NCBI GenBank assembly: GCA_038231495.1
Contig: JBBRLG010000063.1
Span: 1-19,608, forward strand
DNA: 19,608 bases
Direction: 5' to 3'
DNA from: JBBRLG01 sp038231495
Lineage (GTDB): Bacteria > Planctomycetota > Planctomycetia > Gemmatales > Gemmataceae
Position numbers and translations under genes: made by a program. Of this stretch, positions 1-6,373 are shown in pieces (the stretch's first letter is position 1; each line of letters opens with the position of its first letter). Below the pieces are notes generated by a model. That model had not been told where the DNA came from. It searched no databases and worked only from the letters and a program-made list of their open reading frames with translations.

Positions 1-97
1 ACTCAACGCGGCCCGGTTTGACACAAGCCTGAAGCGCAAGCGAAGGATAGTCCTTCGCTTGCGCTTCAGGCTTGTGTCAGAGTCCCCCGCGTTGAGT
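1..97. repeat. Long hairpin at the left window edge
   Basis: Positions 20-47 and 51-78 are perfect reverse complements (28 bp) around a 3-base loop, TAG. A second perfect 11-bp stem, 1-11 against 87-97, encloses the first, separated by an 8-base internal loop on each side. The element ends 43 bp beyond the stop codon of the minus-strand gene at 140-1249, so it could act as that gene's transcription terminator, although it has no T tract. The structure begins at the first base of the window and may extend further left. A dispersed hairpin repeat is an equally good reading. Confidence 0.8.
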
Positions 98-103
98 AGA
101 GCT

Positions 104-131
104 TTCGGATTTCGGATTTCGGATTTGCGAT
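104..131. repeat. 7-bp microsatellite, TTCGGAT units
   Basis: There are three perfect tandem copies of TTCGGAT at 104-124 and a fourth degenerate copy, TTGCGAT, at 125-131. The array lies between the edge hairpin and the stop codon of the thioredoxin-fold gene. Short AT-richer arrays of this kind are, from general knowledge, common between genes in planctomycete genomes. No coding function is seen. Confidence 0.7.
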
Positions 132-139
132 TTGGAAAG

Positions 140-1249
140 CTATTTCTTCTCCGCCTCTTTCACCAGATCGGGCAGCATCTCGTCGAGTGCCGCGCGCGTG
201 CGGTTGCGGGAACGGATCACGCCCCGGGCGTCGAGGACGAACGTCGCCGGCGTCGCCGACAGGCCCCACTCTTCCAGCAAGTTGTCCTTCGCGCCACACC
301 AGCCGTTCGTCCCCGGCGCCGGGTTCTTCTTCAGGAACTCGTGTACCGCCTCCTTCTGCTCGTCCACAAACACGTTGACGACGACCAGCTGCCGGTCCGT
401 GTACTTCTTGGCCAGGTCGCGCTGGTGTTCCGCGAGGCCCACCGCGCCGGCGTCCGTCGTCGCCAGGAGGTGCAACACGACGACCTTGCCGCGCAGGTCG
501 GCCAGCTTGACCTTCTTGCCGGCCAGATCTTCGACGGCGACTTCCGGCAGCAACATGCCCGCGGCCAGGTCGGGCAGAACGCCCTTGTACTTGTCGGCGA
601 GCAGGTCGGTCAACTCCGCGGCCTCCTTCTTGTTCTTTTCCAGGTCGGTGAGGACGCGCTTGAGATACTCTTCGCCGGCCCGCCGTTCCAGCAGAGGTTT
701 CAGGTACGGCTTGGCAGTGATCTCCGCCGCGGTCTGCACCTCGGTGCCGGTGTAATCCAGCAGCAGCCGGCACGCCTGGGCTGCCACCTTGCGGTCGGGG
801 TTTTTCGAGATCAGGTCGCGCAACAGACTGGCCGTGTCGTCGTCGCGCTTGACCAAAAGCCGGACGACATGCTTCATCTTGGGGCTAGCGACGTGATCGC
901 GGCGCAAGAGGCCCATTACCTGATCCCAGAGGTACAGATCGGATTCCCCGTGAATGACGAGGAAGTGCAACACGTCGAAGGAAGCCGAGTCGCTGGGGTG
1001 GAAGAAGGCCAGCTCGACCATCTTCGTCAGTCGGTCGTTGGGGTTGTTGCGCTCCAGCGCGGCCTTGGCCTCCGCGGCCTTGCCGGCGCGAACGAGCTTT
1101 TCATAGGCGTCGGTTGCCGTGGCGTAATTCTTCTTGAGCGCCTCGAACTTTTCCGCCACTTCGGACGGTTTAGGCTTCGGCTCGTCCGCGGCCCCGCTGG
1201 CAGCGACGAGCAACGCGGCGGTAAGGAGGGCGGTCAGGGTACGGGTCAT
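140..1249 (-). CDS. Secreted thioredoxin-fold protein lacking CxxC
   Basis: This 369-residue protein has an N-terminal signal peptide (hydrophobic stretch about residues 4-20, then ADEPKPKP). A helical, charged region at about 25-225 is of unknown role. The C-terminal domain (about 230-369) has a TlpA/redoxin layout: a strand and loop near VVVLHLLATTDAGAVG (257-271), then ATPATFVLDARG (332-343) with the expected cis-proline at about 334. The redox motif that should follow the first strand (WCxxC) is replaced by TTDAGA, so thiol-disulfide exchange in the usual way is not possible. The only mature cysteines are C160 and C318. It probably acts outside the cytoplasm as a structural or binding protein. 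The ATG is chosen because the signal peptide begins there; the Shine-Dalgarno match (GGAG, about 10 bases upstream) is weak. The fold is fairly sure, the function unknown. Confidence 0.8.
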   Translation of the reverse strand: MTRTLTALLTAALLVAASGAADEPKPKPSEVAEKFEALKKNYATATDAYEKLVRAGKAAEAKAALERNNPNDRLTKMVELAFFHPSDSASFDVLHFLVIHGESDLYLWDQVMGLLRRDHVASPKMKHVVRLLVKRDDDTASLLRDLISKNPDRKVAAQACRLLLDYTGTEVQTAAEITAKPYLKPLLERRAGEEYLKRVLTDLEKNKKEAAELTDLLADKYKGVLPDLAAGMLLPEVAVEDLAGKKVKLADLRGKVVVLHLLATTDAGAVGLAEHQRDLAKKYTDRQLVVVNVFVDEQKEAVHEFLKKNPAPGTNGWCGAKDNLLEEWGLSATPATFVLDARGVIRSRNRTRAALDEMLPDLVKEAEKK

Positions 1250-1599
1250 GAGAGAGGCACTCCGACTGGCGATGCGGCGACGACAAGGGCGTTACGACTT
1301 ACCTTACCCGACGCCGTGACCGCGGGCCAGTCGTTTCAGGAGTTGGATTTAGGCCGCGTGCGACGCCGCATTCGGCTAAGCGCTGTCGCCGCCGTCCTAT
1401 TGAACAACTCATTTGCAACGCGCATAATGGGTTTGCTGTCGTAGCCGCAAGCGGCTCGCTTGCCGGCTGAACCCACGCAGAAGCCAGCAAGCGAGCCGCT
1501 TGCGGCTACGGCCGACTGGCGCTCAGCAAACGAACTTGCTGGGTGCGAAGCGATTGCGGAGCCATTGGCACACGGAACGAACGAAGGGAGGGCTGAAAA
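1250..1599. other. Divergent intergenic region with hairpin
   Basis: These 350 bp separate the minus-strand thioredoxin-fold gene from the plus-strand small ORF at 1600. The main content is the 1441-1509 hairpin, listed separately. The rest must hold the promoters of both flanking genes, but I see no convincing -35/-10 pair. Open frames here on either strand are fragments without ribosome-binding sites or recognisable protein sequence. Confidence 0.5.
1441..1509. repeat. 27-bp-stem hairpin with GCCGCAAGCGGC core
   Basis: The arms 1441-1467 and 1483-1509 are reverse complements with one mismatch, around a 15-base loop. Each arm contains the GCCGCAAGCGGC core that also occurs in the palindromes at 3836, 13201 and 15154, but here the arms are longer and carry an additional CTCGCTTGC part. 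It lies between divergently transcribed genes, so a terminator role is unlikely. A dispersed palindromic repeat is more plausible. Confidence 0.8.
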
Positions 1600-1809
1600 A
1601 TGGGCTTTGGCACAGTCTTTCCCGAGATGGTGATGGAGTTTGCCGAGACCGTCACCCACGCGGTGGAAGTCGGGGAGAAGAATGAGTGGTCCGCGGAGGA
1701 CGTTCGGCAAGTGGCCAAGGCGTGCCAAGAAACGCGGCAGAAATTCAGGTCGCTGGAGGCAATGCTACGAACGGAGTTAGAGCCTATCCGGATAACCCTG
1801 AACCGCTGA
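1600..1809 (+). CDS. Small orphan protein with MITE-derived C-terminus
   Basis: This 69-codon ORF has a strong ribosome-binding site (GGAGG, 8 bases before ATG). The product is not recognised. It is a soluble, charged, mostly helical peptide (TVTHAVEVGEKNEWSAEDV, then KACQETRQKFRSLEAMLRTEL). Residues 61-69 (EPIRITLNR) and the stop codon are encoded by the left arm of the small transposon-like element at 1780-1867. Removing that element together with one TA copy gives a frame of 72 codons, with the new tail SNTDRSHLRTAT ending at TAA 1906-1908, so the present 3' end is secondary. No partner gene is evident. It could be a minor regulatory or DNA-binding peptide, but nothing in the sequence decides this. 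An accidental ORF cannot be excluded. Confidence 0.5.
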   Translation: MGFGTVFPEMVMEFAETVTHAVEVGEKNEWSAEDVRQVAKACQETRQKFRSLEAMLRTELEPIRITLNR

Positions 1810-1869
1810 AAAAGCGTCCAGTACTCCTGCCAAATTGGCATCCAGCATGGGTTAACCGGATAGGCTCTA
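1778..1869. mobile_element. 88-bp MITE with TA target duplication
   Basis: The element body is 1780-1867. Its ends, 1780-1798 and 1849-1867, are inverted repeats matching at 18 of 19 positions and beginning GAGCCTATCCGG. It is flanked by TA at 1778-1779 and 1868-1869, a 2-bp target duplication. A short internal palindrome lies at 1829-1839. It encodes nothing, so it is a non-autonomous element mobilised in trans. TA duplications are typical of IS630/Tc1-mariner elements and of some IS5-family members; the parent family cannot be named from the sequence alone. It inserted into codon 60 of the small ORF at 1600. Confidence 0.75.
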
Positions 1870-1904
1870 AGTAATACTGACCGATCCCATCTCCGGACAG
1901 CCAC

Positions 1905-3497
1905 TTAATGGTTCGAGTTAAACTCCGCGGTGTTGATGAGCGCCCAGACCACGTCTTGCAGGCCGCCGTTCTTGTCCTCAACGTCGAGCAGCTTCAGCAT
2001 GGCCGCGGACTCAGCGGCGTCAGGCTTGCGTGAGAGCGTTGCCAGGAACAGGTATTCGACGTGGGCCGCGCCGACTGCCGCGCCCTTTTTCTTCGACGCC
2101 AGCGCCGCGCCGGCGGTCACGGCCTGGTTGATGAAATCGCCGTTGAGCAGCACGAGGGCACGCTGCACGGTCTGGGCGTTCGGTCCCAGCGCGTCCACCG
2201 GCTTGTCGGCGGGGTCGTCTTCCGGGTCTTCCGGCATCTCCGGCGGCTTGGCAGCGGCGACCGGCGGCGGGGGCGGTGGTTGGCCGTCGGCCGGGGCCGG
2301 CGGCGTCCAGCCCGTGGAAGCGACGACGCTGGCGTAAAGCTCATCGACGGACAGCGGTCGGGTGCGGAAACGGGCGAAGTTTTCGACCTGGTGGGCCGCG
2401 AGTTTCACGTCATCGGCACTGCCCTGGCCGCCCTTGGAGCCGAGTTGGTACGCCCGCGTCAGGACCACGACGCGCACCAGGCGTTTCACGTCGTAGCCGC
2501 CCGCCTTGAAGTCCGCCGTCAGCAGTTCGAGCACGTCGCCGTGCAGCGCGTTGGGGATGGCGTCGAGGTCGTCGAGGCCGGCGATCAACTTGCCGCCGAA
2601 CACCTCCTTCCAGGTCTGGTTCACAAAATGGCGAGCCAAATAGGGGTTGTCGTCGGCGGTGAGCCAGTCGGCCAGGACCGTGCGGCGCTTGCCCTTGATC
2701 GGCTCGGAACCGCCCGGCAACTTCGGCTTCATGACGAGCATGGGCACGGTGCCATCCTCGTTGGGCTTGCCCTTGGGGTCCGGCTGCTCCAGGTCGCCGC
2801 GCCGCGCCTCCAGGACGCCGTTGACCGTGCCGTCCTCGGTTGTGACCTTCTTGAGCCGACCGAAGGCCGCGGCCATGCCCCAGAAATCACTCTTCTTCCA
2901 TTTGGCGAAGATGTGGTCGTGGCACTGGGCACACTGCAAGGTCGCGCCCATGAACTGTTTGCCGACGGCCCCGGCAATCTGGATCGGGTCGGCGTTATAG
3001 CGGAGGTAGAAGTTCGCCGGGCCGCTGGCGTCGGCCAGGCCGTCACCGGTGATGATTTCGCGCACCACCTTCGGGTAAGGCTTATTCGCCTTGATGGCGT
3101 CGCGCAGGTATTCCTGAAGCACCTTGCCGTTGTGTGTGTCGAGCGGCACCGGCCGGCGGTCGGTCAGCCGGACGACCCAGGTTCGTGCCCAGTGTTCGGC
3201 GAAGGCGTCGCTCGCCAGCAGCTCGTCCACAAGCCGACCGTGCTTGTCCGGCTTCTTGTCGGCGAGGAACGCTTGCACCGTTTCGACCGGCGGCACCTGG
3301 CCGGTCAGATCGAGGTAGGCGCGGCGCAGAAAGGTGGCGTCGTCCGCCACGGGAACCGGCGTAACCTTCTCTTCCTTCCACCGGGCTTCGATCACGGCGT
3401 CGAGTTTGGCGGCCACCTGCGCCGCCGGCGCGACCGGAAGGGCGGCCAGGACCAAACCGGCGTAAACGGCCAACTGGCCTGTTGCGAACGTCAGCAT
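1905..3497 (-). CDS. Secreted DUF1549/DUF1553 protein
   Basis: This 530-residue protein has an N-terminal signal peptide (about 5-27, ending APAA). The DUF1549 region spans about 30-215, with FLRRAYLDLTGQVPP near 56-70 and a single c-type heme motif CAQCH at 189-193. The DUF1553 region follows (LADWLTADDNPYLARHFVNQ at about 275-294, and the typical ending WALINTAEFNSNH at 518-530). A proline/acid-rich linker at about 398-435 splits the second domain. Unlike the larger paralogue at 9772-13087 it has no PSC1 cytochrome domain. These families are abundant in planctomycetes, are exported, and are of unproven function, with a redox or polysaccharide-related role often suspected. The start at 3497 is preferred to 3605 because of the signal peptide and a GGAGAG ribosome site 7 bases upstream; the longer frame runs into the repeat at 3594-3731. 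No DUF1501 partner gene is adjacent. Confidence 0.9.
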   Translation of the reverse strand: MLTFATGQLAVYAGLVLAALPVAPAAQVAAKLDAVIEARWKEEKVTPVPVADDATFLRRAYLDLTGQVPPVETVQAFLADKKPDKHGRLVDELLASDAFAEHWARTWVVRLTDRRPVPLDTHNGKVLQEYLRDAIKANKPYPKVVREIITGDGLADASGPANFYLRYNADPIQIAGAVGKQFMGATLQCAQCHDHIFAKWKKSDFWGMAAAFGRLKKVTTEDGTVNGVLEARRGDLEQPDPKGKPNEDGTVPMLVMKPKLPGGSEPIKGKRRTVLADWLTADDNPYLARHFVNQTWKEVFGGKLIAGLDDLDAIPNALHGDVLELLTADFKAGGYDVKRLVRVVVLTRAYQLGSKGGQGSADDVKLAAHQVENFARFRTRPLSVDELYASVVASTGWTPPAPADGQPPPPPPVAAAKPPEMPEDPEDDPADKPVDALGPNAQTVQRALVLLNGDFINQAVTAGAALASKKKGAAVGAAHVEYLFLATLSRKPDAAESAAMLKLLDVEDKNGGLQDVVWALINTAEFNSNH

Positions 3498-3585
3498 GAG
3501 GCACTCTCCGCGATGGCAACGCGATCCCAACAAGGCACGGCGACCGGACGCCGTATTGTACCTTGAACCGGGGCCGGCGCGAATA

Positions 3586-3739
3586 AAAAAACGGTAACCG
3601 TTCACTCCCCCCCTTGCGAAGGGGGGGTTGGGGGGGGTGAATTTAGGCTGTGATCGAGTAGTTCACTGTTCTTAACCCCCCCCCGCCCCCCCTTCGTAAG
3701 GGGGGAGAAGTTAATGCCGGTGAACGGTTACAAAAAACG
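3586..3739. mobile_element. 138-bp IS66-type MITE with 8-bp target duplication
   Basis: The element body is 3594-3731. Its ends are perfect 12-bp inverted repeats (GTAACCGTTCAC at 3594-3605; its reverse complement at 3720-3731). It is flanked by a perfect 8-bp direct repeat, AAAAAACG, at 3586-3593 and 3732-3739. Ends beginning GTAA with 8-bp duplications are the known signature of the IS66 family, so a non-autonomous IS66 relative is inferred. Inside are two G/C-run hairpins (3607-3627 and about 3690-3707) that are themselves near inverted copies of one another, so the whole element can fold into a nested cruciform. There is no coding capacity. Confidence 0.75.
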
Positions 3740-3835
3740 TTTGCGGTCGATGGAAAACGGACGGTTGGGGCGCGTGGGGTATTCGGGAATTCGTGGCGAA
3801 ATAAGGTCACTCTTCGGCGGCCTCCGCGTCGTCCG

Positions 3836-3869
3836 GCCGCTTGCGACTGAGCGCTCAGCCGCAAGCGGC
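3836..3869. repeat. 34-bp palindrome after the zinc-ribbon gene
   Basis: This is a near-perfect palindrome with a single mismatched pair, having GCCGCTTGCG and CCGCAAGCGGC arms around the perfect centre CTGAGCGCTCAG (3847-3858). It starts 19 bp past the stop codon of the minus-strand gene 3889-4632. The same sequence, with a different single mismatch, is found at 13201-13234, also just after a minus-strand stop. A transcription terminator or REP-like repeat are the two reasonable readings; there is no T tract. Confidence 0.75.
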
Positions 3870-3888
3870 AAAGGCGGGGTCCATGCCG

Positions 3889-4632
3889 TTAAACGACCAT
3901 CAGGAGCAAGACGCCGGACGCCACGATCAGCACGCCCAGGATGACGAGGAGGCCGGCCCGCCACGCCTCCGCAATGTTGAAGACGAGATAGAACGCACCC
4001 GTCACCGGGATGAGCAGGAGCTTGAAGAGCATCACGGCCCCGGCCGCCATGCCCAAACCGCGCGTCTCGAAACTTAACAACTCGAACCCGTCCAGGAGGG
4101 CCTGGAAGTAGAGCCACAGCATACCCGTCAGGAAGACGACAACACCATAAAATAACACCAGAAGGACCGTGTCCGGCTCGAAGAACGTTATTCCGAGCAT
4201 GAGGAGCCATACGAACCCCGCAACGAAAAATCCGAGCAGAAACGGCCAATACGCGGCCACCCAGGGTTGCAGCCCCGCGGGCAGGGGTGCCTTGACCCGT
4301 TTCTTTTTCTTGCGGCGCTTTTTACTGCCGGGCCGTCCAGGTGCCGGTTCGGGTTCGGCCTCCTCAAGTTCCACCGGCGCCAGCGGAATGATGTCCGGCG
4401 GGAGCGCGCCGGTCCGGTCCGCAGCGTCGGGCAGGACCGGGACGCCGGTGGCCGGCGCTGGCGTGACCGCACGGGACAAATCCACTGCTGCCCGAGGACC
4501 GGGGTTGGCGCCGACGACGACGGGAATGGGGACGGCGTTGCCGCACTGGGGGCAGCGGACCTTCCGCCCGGCCAACTCGTCCGCGGCCTTGATGGGGCGG
4601 CTACACGCCGCGCAGGTGACCGAAATTGGCAT
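3889..4632 (-). CDS. Zinc-ribbon, four-helix membrane protein
   Basis: This 247-residue protein of unknown function starts with a zinc ribbon, CAAC at 7-10 and CPQC at 27-30. A proline/alanine/acid-rich stretch (about 35-100) and a very basic patch (KKRRKKKKRVK, about 104-114) follow. Four hydrophobic helices come last, at about 129-151, 155-178, 193-216 and 226-246. The ribbon plus basic linker should be cytoplasmic, so the protein may read a nucleic acid, a metal state or a protein partner at the membrane; this is inference. GGAGG four bases before the ATG fixes the start. The DUF420-like gene lies 102 bp upstream on the same strand, so co-transcription is possible. Proteins with such an N-terminal ribbon and C-terminal helices are common in planctomycetes, but I know of no assigned role. 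Confidence 0.8.
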   Translation of the reverse strand: MPISVTCAACSRPIKAADELAGRKVRCPQCGNAVPIPVVVGANPGPRAAVDLSRAVTPAPATGVPVLPDAADRTGALPPDIIPLAPVELEEAEPEPAPGRPGSKKRRKKKKRVKAPLPAGLQPWVAAYWPFLLGFFVAGFVWLLMLGITFFEPDTVLLVLFYGVVVFLTGMLWLYFQALLDGFELLSFETRGLGMAAGAVMLFKLLLIPVTGAFYLVFNIAEAWRAGLLVILGVLIVASGVLLLMVV

Positions 4633-4734
4633 CGTTCCTCCGGGCTTTGTGCGTGCCGGCGCTCGTGGCGAACCGGCAACGCCACCGGCAGCTTACGCAA
4701 CTGATTCGCCCGCTGCCACAAGAAAATCCCGGGG

Positions 4735-5127
4735 CTATTTGAGGAAAAAGATGCCGGTGACGAAAGTGCCGATCCACAGGAAGCCGAAAACAACGGCAAG
4801 CACAAGGTGGACGCTCCGCCAGCGGCGCAGGCCGGTGAAAAGCATGACCGGCATCAAGAAAGCCGACGGCACCGCGAACCAAAGGTGGATCGCCAACGCC
4901 TGCCGCGTCTGCGCGCTGAGGTAATCGAACAGGTTCGGGTCGTAAAGGCGAATCAGCCCTTCAAAGATGACAAGGGCGAGCGCCGTCAGGACGAAGAAAA
5001 CAAAGTTGATGCGGCCGTGCAGGCGGACGTTGCCGCGCGCCAGCGCGACGAGCGCGGCGGCGAGCAGGACGCTGACGGCGACGACGGCAATCTTGAGTGA
5101 CAGGATGACGAGCTGCCCCAGTTGCAC
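4735..5127 (-). CDS. DUF420-like four-helix membrane protein
   Basis: This 130-residue integral membrane protein has four helices at about 5-29, 40-60, 78-98 and 105-128. Histidines H37 (RLHGRIN), H81 (AIHLWFAVPS) and H107 (RSVHLVLA) sit near helix ends, as in the DUF420 family. Some members of that family (CtaM-like) assist assembly of heme-copper cytochrome oxidase, and the histidines could bind heme or metal. No oxidase genes are in this window, so the role is only suggested. Translation begins at a GTG; a GAGG lies about 10 bases upstream, and no better start in frame was seen. The short length agrees with the family. Confidence 0.7.
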   Translation of the reverse strand: MQLGQLVILSLKIAVVAVSVLLAAALVALARGNVRLHGRINFVFFVLTALALVIFEGLIRLYDPNLFDYLSAQTRQALAIHLWFAVPSAFLMPVMLFTGLRRWRSVHLVLAVVFGFLWIGTFVTGIFFLK

Positions 5128-5173
5128 GGGTGCGTTCCTCGGCCAATTTTCGGCGGGGCAGGTGGTGCTGCGC

Positions 5174-5186
5174 TAGCATCATGCTA
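5174..5186. promoter_or_regulatory. 13-bp palindrome between divergent genes
   Basis: TAGCAT and ATGCTA flank a single C. The palindrome lies between the divergent DUF420-like gene (start 5127) and the DUF1569 gene (start 5342), where an operator would be expected. Nothing else supports a regulator. Confidence 0.25.
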
Positions 5187-5283
5187 TGGGGCGCGGCCGC
5201 CAAGGCAACGCCGCCGGCCGGCCCAACCTCTCGGCTTGGCGTTCAGAAGCATCAACCGAAAAAACAGCCGTTGCTTTGTTGGG

Positions 5284-5289
5284 TATAAT
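5284..5289 (+). promoter_or_regulatory. Candidate -10 box (TATAAT) for the DUF1569 gene
   Basis: A perfect TATAAT lies 52 bp before the GTG start at 5342, in an AT-richer patch of a GC-rich sequence. No good -35 hexamer is seen 16-18 bp upstream, so the promoter call is tentative. Confidence 0.4.
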
Positions 5290-5341
5290 AACCACCAACA
5301 AGGCCGACTTTCACTTTTTCGCATTTCACACGGAGGTCGCT

Positions 5342-5806
5342 GTGCAACCGCGACAACTTACCTTCCCGGACTTCGCAGACGTGCGGGCGGAAGTCGATCG
5401 CCTTCATGCCGACGGTTACGAAAAGCTTGGCCAGTGGGATCTCGCCCAGGTTTGCGATCACCTGACGTACTTCGTGCAAGGCTCGCTCGACGGCTTTACC
5501 TTTCGCGTGCCGTGGCTCCTCAAAGTGTTGCTGGGCCGGCTCGTGCTCTGGCGTATCCTAAAGCAAGGGCGAATGAAGGCCGGCGTTTACACTCCTCAGA
5601 AACCCCTGCCGGCCGCGGGCGGTGACGAGACTGCTGCTGTGGCACGCTTCAAGCAAGTGCTCGAACGGTTCCAGGCACACCAGGGGCAATTGCACGACTC
5701 CCCGTTCTTCGGCCACCTGACGCCGCGGCAGTGGCAAGATTTGCATCTGATCCATTGTGGACATCATTTGGGTTACTTGCTACCGAAGTCCGCAGCCGGC
5801 TTGTGA
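5342..5806 (+). CDS. DUF1569 family (DinB-like) protein
   Basis: This 154-residue protein matches the DUF1569 pattern: LTFPDFADVRAEVDRL at 6-21, LAQVCDHLTYFVQGSLDGF at about 34-52, and PFFGHLTPRQWQDLHLIHCG at 121-140. H40, H138 and H142 stand where the DinB/YfiT four-helix-bundle fold places its metal-binding histidines. The family's substrate is unknown; relatives of the fold include thiol-dependent transferases. I choose the GTG at 5342 because GGAGG stands 5 bases upstream and family similarity begins at once. The longer frame from 5186 adds 52 residues of low-complexity translation and would cross the likely promoter. The gene converges on queD, with 156 bp between the stops. Confidence 0.85.
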   Translation: MQPRQLTFPDFADVRAEVDRLHADGYEKLGQWDLAQVCDHLTYFVQGSLDGFTFRVPWLLKVLLGRLVLWRILKQGRMKAGVYTPQKPLPAAGGDETAAVARFKQVLERFQAHQGQLHDSPFFGHLTPRQWQDLHLIHCGHHLGYLLPKSAAGL

Positions 5807-5962
5807 AGTGTGCAGGCGTTTTCCCGCCGTCCCTCAGCGGCGCTTTCTGTCCGTAACTTGCACGGCAGCGATGGACCAGCATTGCTGCCCAATGACAGGC
5901 ATTCCCCGTTAGCAAACGGTGATTTCATGTGCCGGTGAGTGCCAGGCCGACACAGCACCGAC

Positions 5963-6373
5963 TCACCCGGTCGGGCGGCTGTAGGTGGCGTAACAGTTCT
6001 CCGTCTCCCACAGCCGCACTTCGACCACCGGGAAGCCCTGCGCGGTCGCGTAATCGAAGATCAGCCGGGCGATGTTCTCCGCCGTCGGGTTCACGTCCAG
6101 CACGAACACCGGCTCGCCCTTGCCGCGCAGATATGCCAGCACCGGGTCGTCCTTGTGCAGCAGCATCTTGTGGTCCAGCGCGTCGTCGATCCAGCCACCG
6201 ACCACGCGCTTCAGGCGCGAGAAGTCCATCACCATGCCGAGCGCGTCGAGGCCATCCGCAGTCAGCGTGATGACCGCCTTGCCGTTGTGGCCGTGCAGGT
6301 GCCGACATTTGCCGTCGTAGTCCAGTAGCCGGTGCCCGTAACAGAAGCTGATTTCCCTCGTCACGCTGTACAT
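5963..6373 (-). CDS. queD: 6-carboxytetrahydropterin synthase QueD
   Basis: This 136-residue member of the PTPS/QueD family converts 7,8-dihydroneopterin triphosphate to 6-carboxy-5,6,7,8-tetrahydropterin in the route to 7-deazaguanines (queuosine precursor preQ0). Zinc ligands H14 (CYGHRL), H27 and H29 (HLHGHN) and the catalytic cysteine C23 in the C-x3-H-G-H motif are all present. LDHKMLL (about 67-73) carries the Asp/His pair and RLWETENCYATY near the end holds the pterin-anchoring glutamate. The ATG at 6373 has GGGAG five bases upstream; the 39-residue extension to 6490 is rejected because it lies inside queC. It overlaps the end of queC by 13 bp, so translation is probably coupled. A tetrahydrobiopterin-type PTPS is the alternative, but the queC neighbour favours QueD. 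Confidence 0.9.
   Translation of the reverse strand: MYSVTREISFCYGHRLLDYDGKCRHLHGHNGKAVITLTADGLDALGMVMDFSRLKRVVGGWIDDALDHKMLLHKDDPVLAYLRGKGEPVFVLDVNPTAENIARLIFDYATAQGFPVVEVRLWETENCYATYSRPTG

Larger units (their letters stand above)
3498..3888. other. Intergenic region with MITE and palindrome
   Basis: This gap lies upstream of the DUF1549/DUF1553 gene and downstream of the zinc-ribbon gene, both on the minus strand. It contains the 138-bp element at 3594-3731 and the 34-bp palindrome at 3836-3869, both listed separately. About 100 bp between them and about 95 bp next to the DUF1549 start show no gene. The promoter of the 1905-3497 gene must lie here, possibly displaced or supplied by the inserted element. 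Confidence 0.5.

Noticed and set aside
59..1444. 461-codon plus-strand ORF opposite the thioredoxin-fold gene
   Set aside because: It is antisense to a gene with signal peptide and recognisable fold; its sequence is Arg/Val/Gln-rich shadow translation without domains.
2061..3566. 501-codon plus-strand ORF opposite the DUF1549/DUF1553 gene
   Set aside because: It is the GC-driven complement of a well-supported gene with a heme motif; it has no ribosome site or family features.
3498..3605. N-terminal extension of the DUF1549/DUF1553 protein
   Set aside because: It would place 36 residues before a clear signal peptide, has no ribosome site, and begins in the MITE end.
5186..5341. 52-residue N-terminal extension of the DUF1569 protein
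   Set aside because: It covers a probable -10 box; a GGAGG-preceded GTG at 5342 coincides with the beginning of family similarity.
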